Positions 55,501-64,000 of a stretch of DNA of 64,000 nucleotides are shown piece after piece; the stretch's first letter is position 1; each line of letters begins with the position of its first letter. Made by a program: the position numbers and the translations under genes. The notes under the pieces were generated by a model. That model was not told the DNA's origin. It did no database searches and worked only from the letters and a program-made list of their open reading frames with translations. This DNA is from Mytilisepta virgata (taxonomy: Eukaryota; Mollusca; Bivalvia; Mytilida; Mytilidae). The stretch lies in assembly GCA_028015205.1 (NCBI GenBank), contig CM051511.1, positions 4,030,001 to 4,094,000 on the forward strand. The letters run 5' to 3'.

Positions 55501-58304
55501 CTTAGGAAATTTTACCGTCGTCATCACGAATTGATTGACCATTACAGTGTTCCAATATCTAAGATGATGTTGGACCTGTTCCCACTGTCGTAACCTTTCA
55601 TGTGCCTCCACCGATTTGTGACTTCCCAAGGATTGACTTTGTTGAACTTTACAACGGGTGCCGTATACGGAACAGGAACTGTTTACCCTTCCGGAGCACC
55701 TGGGTTCACTCCTGGTTTTTATAGGAGTTCGTGTTGTTCATTGTTTTTTAGTTTTATGTGTTTGTTTGTTGTGCTTGCGGTTGTTCAATTGTCTTCCCGG
55801 GTTTGTCTGTCCAATGGCTTACGTTTTTTTCATTGATTGCTCCTTAGGTATATTTGTCCTTTTTTTGGCAAATAGAATGTTTAAATATATAGAATGCATG
55901 TCGATACTGCACAAAAATCTTTATACTTTAAATTATGATTTCTCAAAATCCTATCCCTAGGATTGTTTTTAAAGAATGATATATTATTAGCATTGAAATT
56001 CTCGTTTTATTGATATAGATTTTATTGGGCGTCACCAGAATCCTTTTTTTAGTATGTTAGATTGATTACTATATGTAGAGTAAAAATAAGCGTCAAAAAG
56101 CCAAAATGAGCGTAACGTCGTCGCGATAAAAATATGTAGATTTTTAGTGTTTTTAAAGACGAGACATAAAGTTATGATTTCCACAGAAAAAAGAAGCTGG
56201 TGGCCCTATATTTATCTAATACATGTATCAATGAAACAGAAAAGGTGTCACCAATAAAATATAATTTTTATAAATAATCCTAGGGATTTGTTTTTTGAGA
56301 AATGACGATTTAAAGTGAAATTATTAATATTTTTCGTCATTTTTTATACTGTAAAATACCTTTATTTTTAGGATTTGAAATCAACCTTATTGAAGAAATA
56401 TAAAAGCTAAATATAAACGTTTTGGATATTTAGATCCATGTTTCGAATATTCTAGCGGCATGTAAAATATCATGAAAATCCGTAATTTAGCAGACTTAGG
56501 TACCTCTATCTTAAACTAGGCTAGAAATGTGCCATTGGTAAACTTCGCATCTACCTGTTTCTAAGACTCGTACAAATAAACGGAATATTTTCAGACATTT
56601 TGTAAATATATTGTATACACTGTTGCCTACAAACTTCAATAACGAAAAATACTCAGACACCTCAGATCCTTGTGTACAATGTGATTTCAGTATTAAGCTT
56701 TATATCAGGTTAACTTTTCAAAGAGACTTTGGAAAGACAAAAAAACCAAAACATTGTGAGCAATACAATCAAAAATTAGTTTAGAAAAAATCTAGGTAAG
56801 GTCAACTTTAACTGAGGGAGTTTTATCCCGACATAATTTCTACAACTTATCAACTGTAAATTTTGTATGCTGATTTTTTCTCTCAAAACAATACATATAC
56901 ATTTGTAGTGCATCAAAATTTGGTACTTAATTTTTCGTATCTCTTGCAATTAGCCGTAAAAGAATCAATAAACTTTAGCTTTAGTCGTTTCGTTGCGTTT
57001 TCTCTATAAAAGATATCAATGTACCATTGCAGATAAACAAAAATGTGTACATGTATACATAAAGTCTACTGATGCTTGTTTACATAAGAGCGTGATCAGG
57101 AGCGTAGTGAATGCACAAGATTACGTCGTGACGTTTTCCGCGTTTTCAGGGCAGCAGGATTTCAATTTCAAACGTTATTTTATGGTATTTTACGCGTGCA
57201 AACGGGGAATTTTATGATTTAAGGATAAAAACAATACATAGTTATTGTCGGAAAATATAACATTTATTTGGGCTCGCTGCAAAACATAAGCAATAGGCTC
57301 GGTAAAACTCGTCCAAATAAATTTTATATTCAAGTTCCGACAATGACTTTGTATTGTGCATATATCCCAGTTTCACTCTGCTGAGGGTTATTTATCTTAC
57401 CATCGATGCGTTTTAGTAAATGATATTCGGTGTAATTAAACAGATTCCTCAGAAGCGGTGACTGGGATATTTACGAAAAATACTATTCTTGTCATTATAT
57501 CAAAATTAAAAAAAAATTATGAGTGCTAACTAAAAATATTGGCAAAAATGTCTCCTAGGGTAGCAGAATTCTTAAATACAGCAGACGACAACCTAAATAT
57601 TAACACTTTTCCATTTGACCGAATCATCACTTTTACTTATGAAAGATCATTCGAACTTTTTAAAACATCAACTTTGAACACTCTACTATAAATCTAAACC
57701 AAAACAATTTAAAAATACTTTTAGAAGAGGAAGAAAATAAATACGGAATACATACAGTAAATTTATGAAAGGGATTATATTGTACGAAAATTGTGCACTA
57801 ATAGAGGTGTTGGACTACCTGTCCGCTCTCGATATTTCACCATCTCTCGGTTATAATTTTTCACGGTGTCTCTCACGATCATGCTATATCTATCTATATT
57901 ACGTTTACAATTAACTTACCATTACTGATGTTCTCATATTTTTCTATCAACTCCCACAATAAAGTATCCGAACGCATCTTAAAATTATCTACAATTTCAT
58001 GAAATGAATTATTCATTTCTATCATCCCCTTTACGACGTTGTTGTGTATTGATCCAAAGAAACCCTCCCTTTCTTTTTCTGCTTCATTTAGTTGCTTAAT
58101 TTTGTTATCCATGTCACTTTCCCAAGATTTAAGATTTTCTGCATACAGTTCCATTTTATGTTCTAATCGAACTAACTTTTCCAACACCTTTTCCTCAAAG
58201 TGAAATTTAGAGCAGGTTGTTAACGATTCCATCTGTGATTCTATGGTTCTGGATTCAGAATAAACGTATAAAAATATAAACAAAATAAACTGAGAAAGAA
58301 ACAT
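52597..58304 (-). CDS. C1q-domain protein B, exons 58304-57920 and 53009-52597
   Basis: Predicted 265 residues with the same exon sizes as A (385 and 413 coding bases), phase-1 intron of 4.9 kb. Exon 1 has the signal peptide MFLSQFILFIFLYVYSES and the coiled coil (EEKVLEKLVRLEHKME and onward). A CTTTCAG acceptor precedes the start, as in A. The donor is ATG|GTAAG and the acceptor TTTCAG|AACAC. The C1q exon differs from A by a handful of residues, for example FDNVW, HFSIVTLSFSG, GTGHNTG and HSNSNNFSTF. The changes fall mostly in surface loops near the end of the domain. Likely a secreted trimeric recognition protein. The intron holds a short exon relic, a TTAA MITE and a Penelope-like fragment. 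Confidence 0.92.
53616..53770 (+). repeat. AGGACCAG-type dispersed repeat in C1q-B intron
   Basis: Shortened version of 45140-45338, followed by the small exon relic. Confidence 0.7.
53779..53806 (-). pseudogene. Tiny relic of the C1q exon start
   Basis: 28 bases matching the first codons of the C1q exon (HKSHVEGK), with the AG acceptor still in place. The rest has been lost. The counterpart in A is 45338-45429. Confidence 0.65.
53882..54144. mobile_element. TTAA-flanked MITE in C1q-B intron
   Basis: TTAA at 53878-53881 and 54145-54148. Ends GGTGGTACCCAACAC and GTGTTGTGTACCACT are inverted. Its interior resembles the inverse of 35828-36101 at both edges. Confidence 0.8.
54799..55866 (+). 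mobile_element. 5'-truncated Penelope-like retroelement inserted in C1q-B intron
   Basis: Unit A reads CTGTTTTGGCAAATAG at 46233 without a break; unit B has about 1.07 kb in the middle of that T run. The insert holds the reverse transcriptase remnant and about 270 bp of 3' sequence with CCCTTCCGGAGCACCTG and GTTCGTGTTG. Orientation is opposite to the C1q gene. Confidence 0.8.
54829..55593 (+). pseudogene. Reverse transcriptase fragment, Penelope-like, frameshifted
   Basis: The first frame (to about 55183) reads GREKPYFVKNHSD, then IPMGTNCAPLLADLFLYSYE (RT motif with GIPMG) and FRCIDDVLS (catalytic D-D pair). After CTACCCAGTG it goes out of frame. From 55186 another frame continues with SELEIKDTTDAPKSASYLDL, then KLYDKRDDFNFP and SSLRKFY-like text, ending at a stop at 55593. 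One missing base explains the switch. The N-terminal part and any endonuclease are absent. GIPMG and IDD fit Penelope-like elements best, but another RT clade cannot be excluded without a tree. Confidence 0.75.
57231..57357. mobile_element. Foldback MITE, C1q unit B
   Basis: Counterpart of 48068-48194, with the arms ACAATACATAGTTATTGTCG and CGACAATGACTTTGTATTGT. Confidence 0.75.
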
Positions 58305-58448
58305 CTTGACGTATTTCTGAAAGGAAATAGAAAAGCCTCAAAACACTTCCACGCACTGTTAAAAACAAACTGCTTCAATCTGTTTTCTCGTAAATTCTTA
58401 TCATATTGCACCAGAAGAAAATGAAAGGTTATAGATATCTCCATGTTT

Positions 58449-58456
58449 TGACGTCA
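58449..58456. promoter_or_regulatory. CRE-like palindrome TGACGTCA upstream of C1q gene B
   Basis: 145 bp upstream of the start at 58304, at the same place as in gene A. Confidence 0.4.
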
Positions 58457-58795
58457 TTTTTCTGGAAAATTTTCTTTATTAGTTTTAACTATATGGTAGA
58501 AATGCCACATACTCTTTTTATTATAAATGATATAAAAGATCAAACACACAAAAGGTTATCGATATACCAAGGTTAAAACTTGGTTTAAGATAGAAGAGAA
58601 GAGCTACCATGGTCTTGTTATAAGATGTGACTTCGACTTAAAAGATGAAGACAAAACTAATAAAGATGCCACCGTATTACGATCTCTAAATGTATCACAA
58701 AGTGTTTCACAAGAAATATATTTTGCCAGCCCCCTGCTAAAGTTTTTATTCTGTAAAACCTCTGATACTACAAATACCGTAGAATCAATTAATTA

Positions 58796-59104
58796 GGACA
58801 CAAAGTATACCAAAAACGAAACGTCAGATACATGTATTTTAAATGGCAATGTATTTATAAAGTTTTTGGGTAATATTAAATTGGGTATGAATTCTGCCAC
58901 TCTCCTGTCGATTGTTGTCTTCATTCATACGGGTTAAACCTTTTTCAAAAACAAAGTCTCTAACCTTGAATTTCAGCTTTTGCTAGTACATATAATTTAG
59001 TAATTTTCTACATTTCACTTATCCTAATGAGCTTTAAAAGGATACTAGTACTGTTGATTCTACCAAAAACCGGTGATGACTTTGCTTTTACAATTGTCAA
59101 TTTC
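58796..59104. other. No gene seen
   Basis: AT-rich spacer between unit B and the second hammerhead array. Confidence 0.5.
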
Positions 59105-59120
59105 AGGAATTTTGGGCCTT

Positions 59121-59170
59121 GAGCACAACTGAAGAGTCGTATTTCGACAAAATGTGCATATCTTGTGCAT
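59121..59170 (+). ncRNA. Near-canonical type I hammerhead ribozyme
   Basis: GAGCACAA and UUGUGC form a perfect 6-bp helix I. The core is CUGAAGA (position 7 is free, so allowed) and stem II is GUCG-UAUUU-CGAC. AAAA replaces GAAA (G12 lost). Stem III is AUG-UGCA-UAU with cleavage expected after C59162. Only the G12 change clearly breaks the consensus. Confidence 0.78.
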
Positions 59171-59457
59171 CTAAATTCGTATCAAAGAATATATTTTTAA
59201 CCACTGAGTCGATGCTGGTTAACTCCAAGTCCCCGAAGGAATCCACAGCTCAGTTGCTAGTATTTAGATACTAGTCCGTAATTGAAACTTTAAATTTAAT
59301 GTTACAAAAATGTAAAATTTGCAAAAAATAAGGAGTACCTCCCTCTTATATGGCACTGTCCTTAGCTGGTTTTGTCATAGCCCCTTCTGGTCATTTTGGC
59401 ATTTTTGAAATTGCTGTTCAAACTTTTGGGTAATTGTTTTGGTGTTTAACATTATAG

Positions 59458-59502
59458 GCCTTATGAGTCGTATATCGACGAAATGTGCACATCTTGTGCA
59501 TC
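59458..59502 (+). ncRNA. Hammerhead ribozyme lacking its 5' helix I strand
   Basis: CUUAUGA (same G5 to U change as 51409-51458), GUCG-UAUAU-CGAC, intact GAAA, AUG-UGCA-CAU, C, UUGUGC. The GAGCACAA strand is deleted. Confidence 0.7.
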
Positions 59503-59798
59503 AAAACTGGTATCATAGAATTTAATTTTTGACCACTGAGTCGATGCGGCTGCTGGTGCACTCCATGTCCCCACAAGTATCCCAAGCTTCATTTTTAGTA
59601 TTTCGATAATAGTCTGAAATTGATGGTTTAAATTTAATGTTACAAAAATGTAAAATTTGCAAAGCTAAGGAGTATCTCCCTCGTACATGGTACTGTCAGG
59701 AGCTGGTTTTGACATAGCCCTTCTGGTCATTTTGGCATTTTTGAATTTGTTCTTCAAACTTTTGGATAATTGTTTGGATTTTCAACATTTTAGTCCTA

Positions 59799-59826
59799 GA
59801 GCACAACTGATGAGTCGTATATTGCA
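59799..59826 (+). ncRNA. 5' half of a hammerhead ribozyme
   Basis: GAGCACAA, CUGAUGA and GUCGUAUAU are all consensus; then UGCAGC ends the motif, as at 51758. Confidence 0.65.
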
Positions 59827-59840
59827 GCTTGTTACCTAAA

Positions 59841-60189
59841 CTAGTTACTTTATTTCTTCATAGAATAACTGAATAACATCTGTAAATTGGCAACAAGGTT
59901 TTAGATTTTTAATTTGGGTAAGTGTCCTTACTAATTGAGGGTACTGCGGTGATCACTGTCGATTCCGACAGTAACTTTGTAGTTTTTTTAACTTCACTTG
60001 TTACATCTTTTAGTTCTTTCTACATGTAAACATCTAGACCTTTTAACAAGATGGTTCCAATATAATACGATATATACAATATTCGTATGTTGTGGATTCA
60101 GTCAATTTTTGTGGTTCGATGTGAAAATATATATTTAATTTCGTGGATTTCGCAAATTTGACCAAAAAATGACAAATGATAAGAAAAAT
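59841..60189. other. Non-coding flank of array 2
   Basis: Matches 51771-52089, including CTGTCGATTCCGACAG near 59958. No gene. Confidence 0.6.
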
Positions 60190-60598
60190 TAAAAGCTATT
60201 GTAATTGGAAAAACTGTTTAAAATGAGTAGAAAAATAATGATGTGACTGCATTTGATTAATTATAAAGAATTATTGGCTATGCATTTAGTATTAAATCAA
60301 AGAATATGATTCATATTTTGTTAAATGTTTATAAATTCATGGATTCATCTGTCACAAAATCCACGGAAATTGGTGTACCTAAAAAATAAGTGTTACAAAG
60401 TATAACGATATGTACTTCATTCAAATGTGAATACGCTGTATGATACATGTATTATATATGATTCTGTCAAATGATAAATTTAATATTCATTTTTAATTTG
60501 ATGTTAGCTTAACATGTGTCTGATCCATCTTTTATTCATAGAAAACAAATTTTGCTTTAATTGAACTAATATAACAACACGGACAATAATGGCAAATC

Positions 60599-60604
60599 TT
60601 TATT
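60599..60604 (-). promoter_or_regulatory. Candidate poly(A) signal for C1q gene C
   Basis: AATAAA on the - strand 130 bases after the stop codon. Confidence 0.6.
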
Positions 60605-60733
60605 ATAGTTTAAACAAGGCTCATTTGAATATGCTTGTTTATTTTAACCATCTTTAAGGTACATGTATTTGAATAAATTTAAGTATATTGTACACAATTA
60701 AAACGATAGCTAATGTATACTTGATATATAAGT

Positions 60734-62422
60734 TCATTTCGATATCAAATATCCAGAAAACGTACTATAATTGTTAATGTCACTGTAAATTTGCTGATCG
60801 TATCCCGATCGAACATTGATTCTGTCACCTCTCTTTAAACTAAGGACTACGTTAATAGTTCCAGTGTTATAACCTGTACCATCAGCATAACTTCCGGCTG
60901 TTTGTAAATCATTATGGTATAACCTAACAAATAGAGTTTTACCTTTGACTGACAACGTTACTACGGAAAAATGATATTGTCCAGTCTGAGGAGCGATGAA
61001 AACACCCGTTTTTGTATTATAACTGTTCATGTTATTTGTCCATACGTTGTCAAACTTTATAATGTCTCCAGTCTTCAAAGATGGTGGACCATTCAGATAT
61101 ACAGAAAAGAAAGGAATATCCTTCCCCTCTACATGACTCTTGTGTTCTGAAACAAAACAGAATTAGTTAAATTCATAACTTTTCTGGCGAAGATTTGAAC
61201 AGCGTATCCATATTTATTGTAATTACATGTAGAAGTATACTTGATAAAAGTTGATAGTTTTTACGCATATTAAATTTTAGGACAAAGGGTAAACGTCTAT
61301 GGGGTATTGTAAAAATGGAAGTTTTGGTCACCGTGTTCTTTCAACAAAGACCTTGAGCCGCTAATAATACAAGACAATCATTATTATAAGTGACATAAAA
61401 TATAAAGATGTCAAACATTCAACAAAAGTAACCACAAATCGCCAGTAAATACAGTATTCTATACAATAAACCAATAACGAAAGTAGACAAGGAAAATCAT
61501 AAAAATACATGTTCCTGGATTGGAACAGGCAGAATATGGCGGAGTTGAACATGTTTATGGGTAATTAAATCCTCTTCTCCATTCAAATACTGGATTAGTG
61601 GCTAAATAAAGGCAGACAAATAATAAAATCAGTCCCAGCGTTGAGGAAAGCACAAGTAGAGTTTTTTATGTCTCACGTAGAAAGTTTTTTTGTTTCATTT
61701 ATTAAACCAAGCAAATCTGCTTTAAAAAAACATTTGGATATTTATACTGATATTATAGAGATTTGAAAGAGAAATAGTAATCAACTATTGGTATAAATAC
61801 TGGTTTCAAATTTGAAATAAAAAGGCAGGACCAGGAGTTTGGCAAAATGAAAAGACAGGATCACTTTAGGTGTGAAAAAATGCAGGACCTATGTCAGTCA
61901 GGAAATTTTTTGGTTTAAATGAAAATAAAAATTTAGGCCACAATATCGGCCGAAAAAAATCCAGGACCTGAATTTCGACGAAAAAGATAGGCAGGATCAA
62001 ACATTTGATCCTAGATCGGTCCCCATAAAAGTCTTACCATGACTAATATTTTCATATTTTTCTATTAACCCCTCAAGCAACGCATCCGAACGCATTTTAA
62101 AATTATGTACCATTCCGTGGAATGAATCATTCATTTGTATCATCTTTACGAAGTTGTTGTGTATTGATCCAAAGAAACCCTCCCTTTCTTTTTCTGCTTC
62201 ATTCAGTTGTTTAATTTTGCTATCTATGTCACTTTCCCAATTTTTAAGATTTTCTGCATACAGTTCCATTTTATGTTCTAATCGAACTAACTTTTCCAAC
62301 ACTTTTTCCTCAAAGTGAAATTTAGAGCATGTTGTTAACGATTCCATCTGTGATTCTATGGTTTTTCTAGATTCAGAATAAGCGTAGAAAAACAGAAACA
62401 AAATAAACTGAAAGAAAAACAT
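60734..62422 (-). CDS. C1q-domain protein C, exons 62422-62038 and 61146-60734
   Basis: Predicted 265 residues, exon coding lengths again 385 and 413. The ATG at 62422 follows a TTTACAG acceptor. Signal peptide MFFFQFILFLFFYAYSES, then the coiled coil with one extra Lys (SRKTIES) and one residue fewer around NFVKMIQMND, so the length stays equal. Donor ATG|GTAAG, acceptor TTTCAG|AACAC, phase 1, intron only 891 bp. The C1q domain has FFSVYLNGPPSLKTGD, GSYADGTGYNTG, VLSLKRGDRINVRSG and YSDINNYSTF. It is the most diverged of the three and the simplest in structure, so it may keep the ancestral layout. Secreted recognition protein inferred. Confidence 0.92.
61805..62012 (+). repeat. AGGACCAG-type dispersed repeat in C1q-C intron
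   Basis: Closest to the window-start copy in its end (GCAGGATCAAACATTTGATC). It is separated from exon 1 by only 25 bp, with no exon relic. Confidence 0.75.
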
Positions 62423-62480
62423 CTTGACGTGTTTCTGTAAAGAAAAACAAATGTAATAACGCAATTCCAAAGTCTTTTAC

Positions 62481-63252
62481 AAAACAATAAGATCGTCTTA
62501 TGCTTCAGATTTTACGTAAATTGTTATTTTATTCGGCGGAAATTAAATCAAAGATATTTTATTTACTAATTAAAAGCAAATGGGATTGGACATAAGTTAA
62601 ACAGCATTTAATTTACTGTAGTCCTTTTTCGACAGAAATGATGTAATGATAAGTGCTTTGAAGTACTATTTCAAGTGTTTTGTTTTTCTGGATAGAAGTT
62701 ATGAAACAAACTCGTAAATCGTGTCACATGTTTAAGGAAATTATTAACGAATTTACTTTAAGATTCATCAAGTACCCTTTTGACCAACATTTTGGCGTCT
62801 GAACAGAGAAACCAAAGTTCGAGACAGCCTACAGCATGCACCAGCTTTGGTATTAAGGATGATAGCTTGTCTAATAGGAAATAAATAGGATTTGAAGTAG
62901 ATGTTTTAGTTTGAGAGAACATATGAATAGTAAACAAATAAGCAAGAAAAAAATATAGGTTCATGTGCTCATTTTAGAACATTAAAGCCTTGAAAATTTG
63001 CAGGAAATAGGTTTTCTCAGGATTTTTCATTGTCTTTGCATTGGCAACTTCAGTCTCTCAAAGATGTATGAAAAAATAAAAAGGATGTCATAAAATTTTG
63101 TCAAATACCATTTTAAGGTATATATAATTGAATTATAAAAGAAAAAGTGGGGGTTCATGGTCAAAACAATTCATGTTTAAGAAATGGATAAAACCCGAGG
63201 ATTCCGAAAATCTGACAAAAAGACCAAAACATGACCAGCGAGCATCCTTAAG
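62481..63252. other. No gene recognised; upstream region of C1q gene C
   Basis: AT-rich. The open frame at 62758-62964 (-) has no domain. No TGACGTCA site is present. Confidence 0.5.
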
Positions 63253-63340
63253 GCAATTCGATTAAAATCCGTTATTATGATACGCTACGCTCCCTCGTGT
63301 ACATATAGCGTATCATAATATCGGATTTTAATCAGATTGG
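63253..63340. repeat. Foldback hairpin with ~35-bp arms
   Basis: Arms GATTAAAATCC-GTTATTATGATACGCTA and TAGCGTATCATAATA-TCGGATTTTAATC pair with few mismatches around a loop of about 17 bases. The interior is too short for a gene; a tiny MITE is likely. Confidence 0.85.
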
Positions 63341-63643
63341 TATTGAAGGTTGTCTGGACCACAAATGACCACGTGATTCCTTCAAAATGTCCTGGATGTT
63401 CCATACAATGTAATGACAATGGCCTCAGTAAAGACCGGAAACGCTTTATACCTAAGGTAGTAACCATTTGAAAATCGTGGGGGGCATGGATTTTACCCCC
63501 GAGTCATTTTTTTTTTCACCTTTGGCAAAAGCAATTTTTTAGGCAAGTAGAAAACAATTTATTAATTTTTTTATAATGTATAGTAAAACAGTTTTTTTTT
63601 TCGTTACAGTCACTGATGTTTTACATAAACAACATGGCTTTTT
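63341..63643. other. Repeat fragment and AT-rich sequence
   Basis: 63370-63450 resembles 1665-1745. No gene. Confidence 0.5.
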
Positions 63644-63994
63644 AGCTCACCTTTGCACCAGGTGAGCTATTGTCATCACTTGGCGTCCGTCGTCGTCATA
63701 AACTTTCCTTTAAAGATCTTCTCCTCTGAAACTACTGGGCCAATTGAAAGAAAACTTCGCAGCAATGGTCCTTAGTTGGTCCCCTTTCAGAATTATATAT
63801 AATGACCATGTCTACTATTGAAGATGGCGGCAAGGGAGGAATTTAATTTAACATAGGACCTAATGGGAAAGTTCACTGAAAGATCTTCTTGTCCGAAACC
63901 AATGAGCAAATGTGAACTTGACAGCAGTGTTCCATGCTGTCAGTCAAGATGGACATAGTCCAGGTGAGCGATACAGGCTCCTGCGAGCCTCTAG
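63644..63994 (+). mobile_element. Helentron/DINE-like element, compact complete copy (351 bp)
   Basis: Starts AGCTCACCTTTGCACCAGG with foldback GGTGAGCT, then CTTGGCGTCCGTCGTCGTC and two core units including AAGATGGCGGC. It ends CCAGGTGAGC, the hairpin AGGCTCCTGCGAGCCT and CTAG before TT. It is the shortest complete member of the family here. Confidence 0.8.
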
Positions 63995-64000
63995 TTTGGT

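Larger units (their letters stand above)
52090..58795 (-). repeat. Segmental duplication unit B (C1q)
   Basis: Colinear with unit A. Its homology with unit C continues further left, so 51085-52440 matches 59140-60590. It carries a Penelope-like insertion that unit A lacks, and it lacks the 1.35-kb and hairpin elements of unit A. Confidence 0.85.
59105..59840 (+). repeat. Retrozyme-like tandem array 2 with hammerhead motifs
   Basis: Same layout as 51081-51770, with a fuller left end. Hammerhead motifs are at 59121-59170, 59458-59502 and 59799-59826, with units of about 331-341 bp. It is a duplicate of array 1, moved with the C1q unit. Confidence 0.78.
60190..62480 (-). repeat. Segmental duplication unit C (C1q), short
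   Basis: Shares the left end and the C1q exon region with A and B but lacks about 3-4 kb of intron. The sequence upstream of its first exon differs from A and B. Confidence 0.8.

Overview
This looks like AT-rich nuclear DNA of a bivalve mollusc, most likely a marine mussel (Mytilus-like). That is an inference from gene content: spliced genes with GT-AG introns, tandem secreted C1q-domain genes, DINE/pearl-like repeats with (GTCCGTC)n cores, and hammerhead-bearing tandem repeats. No host single-copy marker was available to prove the species.

Host genes fall into two tandem families. Three cyclase-family (kynurenine formamidase/isatin hydrolase-like, HxGTHxDxP motif) genes lie on the + strand at about 6.2-10.7, 17.7-19.5 and 35.4-37.3 kb. 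Each has a signal-peptide exon, one phase-2 intron and a second exon with the metal-binding core and a hydrophobic C-terminal tail that looks like a GPI-anchor signal. The first copy has a cut-short or decayed first exon. Three C1q-domain genes lie on the - strand at 44.2-49.1, 52.6-58.3 and 60.7-62.4 kb. Each has an exon with signal peptide and coiled coil, a phase-1 intron and a C1q exon of exactly 413 coding bases. They sit in units of about 8 kb made by segmental duplication, so insertions in one copy can be read against the empty site in another.

The rest is dense in mobile elements. A Tc1-like transposon with an intact 335-residue DD34E transposase and perfect 30-bp terminal repeats is at 7.0-8.6 kb. 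A very young Ngaro-type tyrosine-recombinase retrotransposon fills 23.5-29.9 kb on the - strand. It has split direct repeats A1-ORFs-B1-A2-B2, and gag, RT, RNase H, YR and SGNH hydrolase all in one frame apart from a single-base indel. Its gag stop is UGA followed by CUAG, the known strong readthrough context. Six Helentron/DINE-like elements, several MITEs and long hairpin elements, a tRNA-derived SINE, a 43-bp satellite, a 26-bp-period palindrome array and a 5'-truncated Penelope-like reverse transcriptase fragment are also present.

Two tandem arrays (51.1-51.8 and 59.1-59.8 kb) carry degenerate type I hammerhead ribozymes at each unit junction, the layout of metazoan retrozymes. Together with the Gag-Pol readthrough arrangement of the Ngaro element, these are the most unusual systems in the window.
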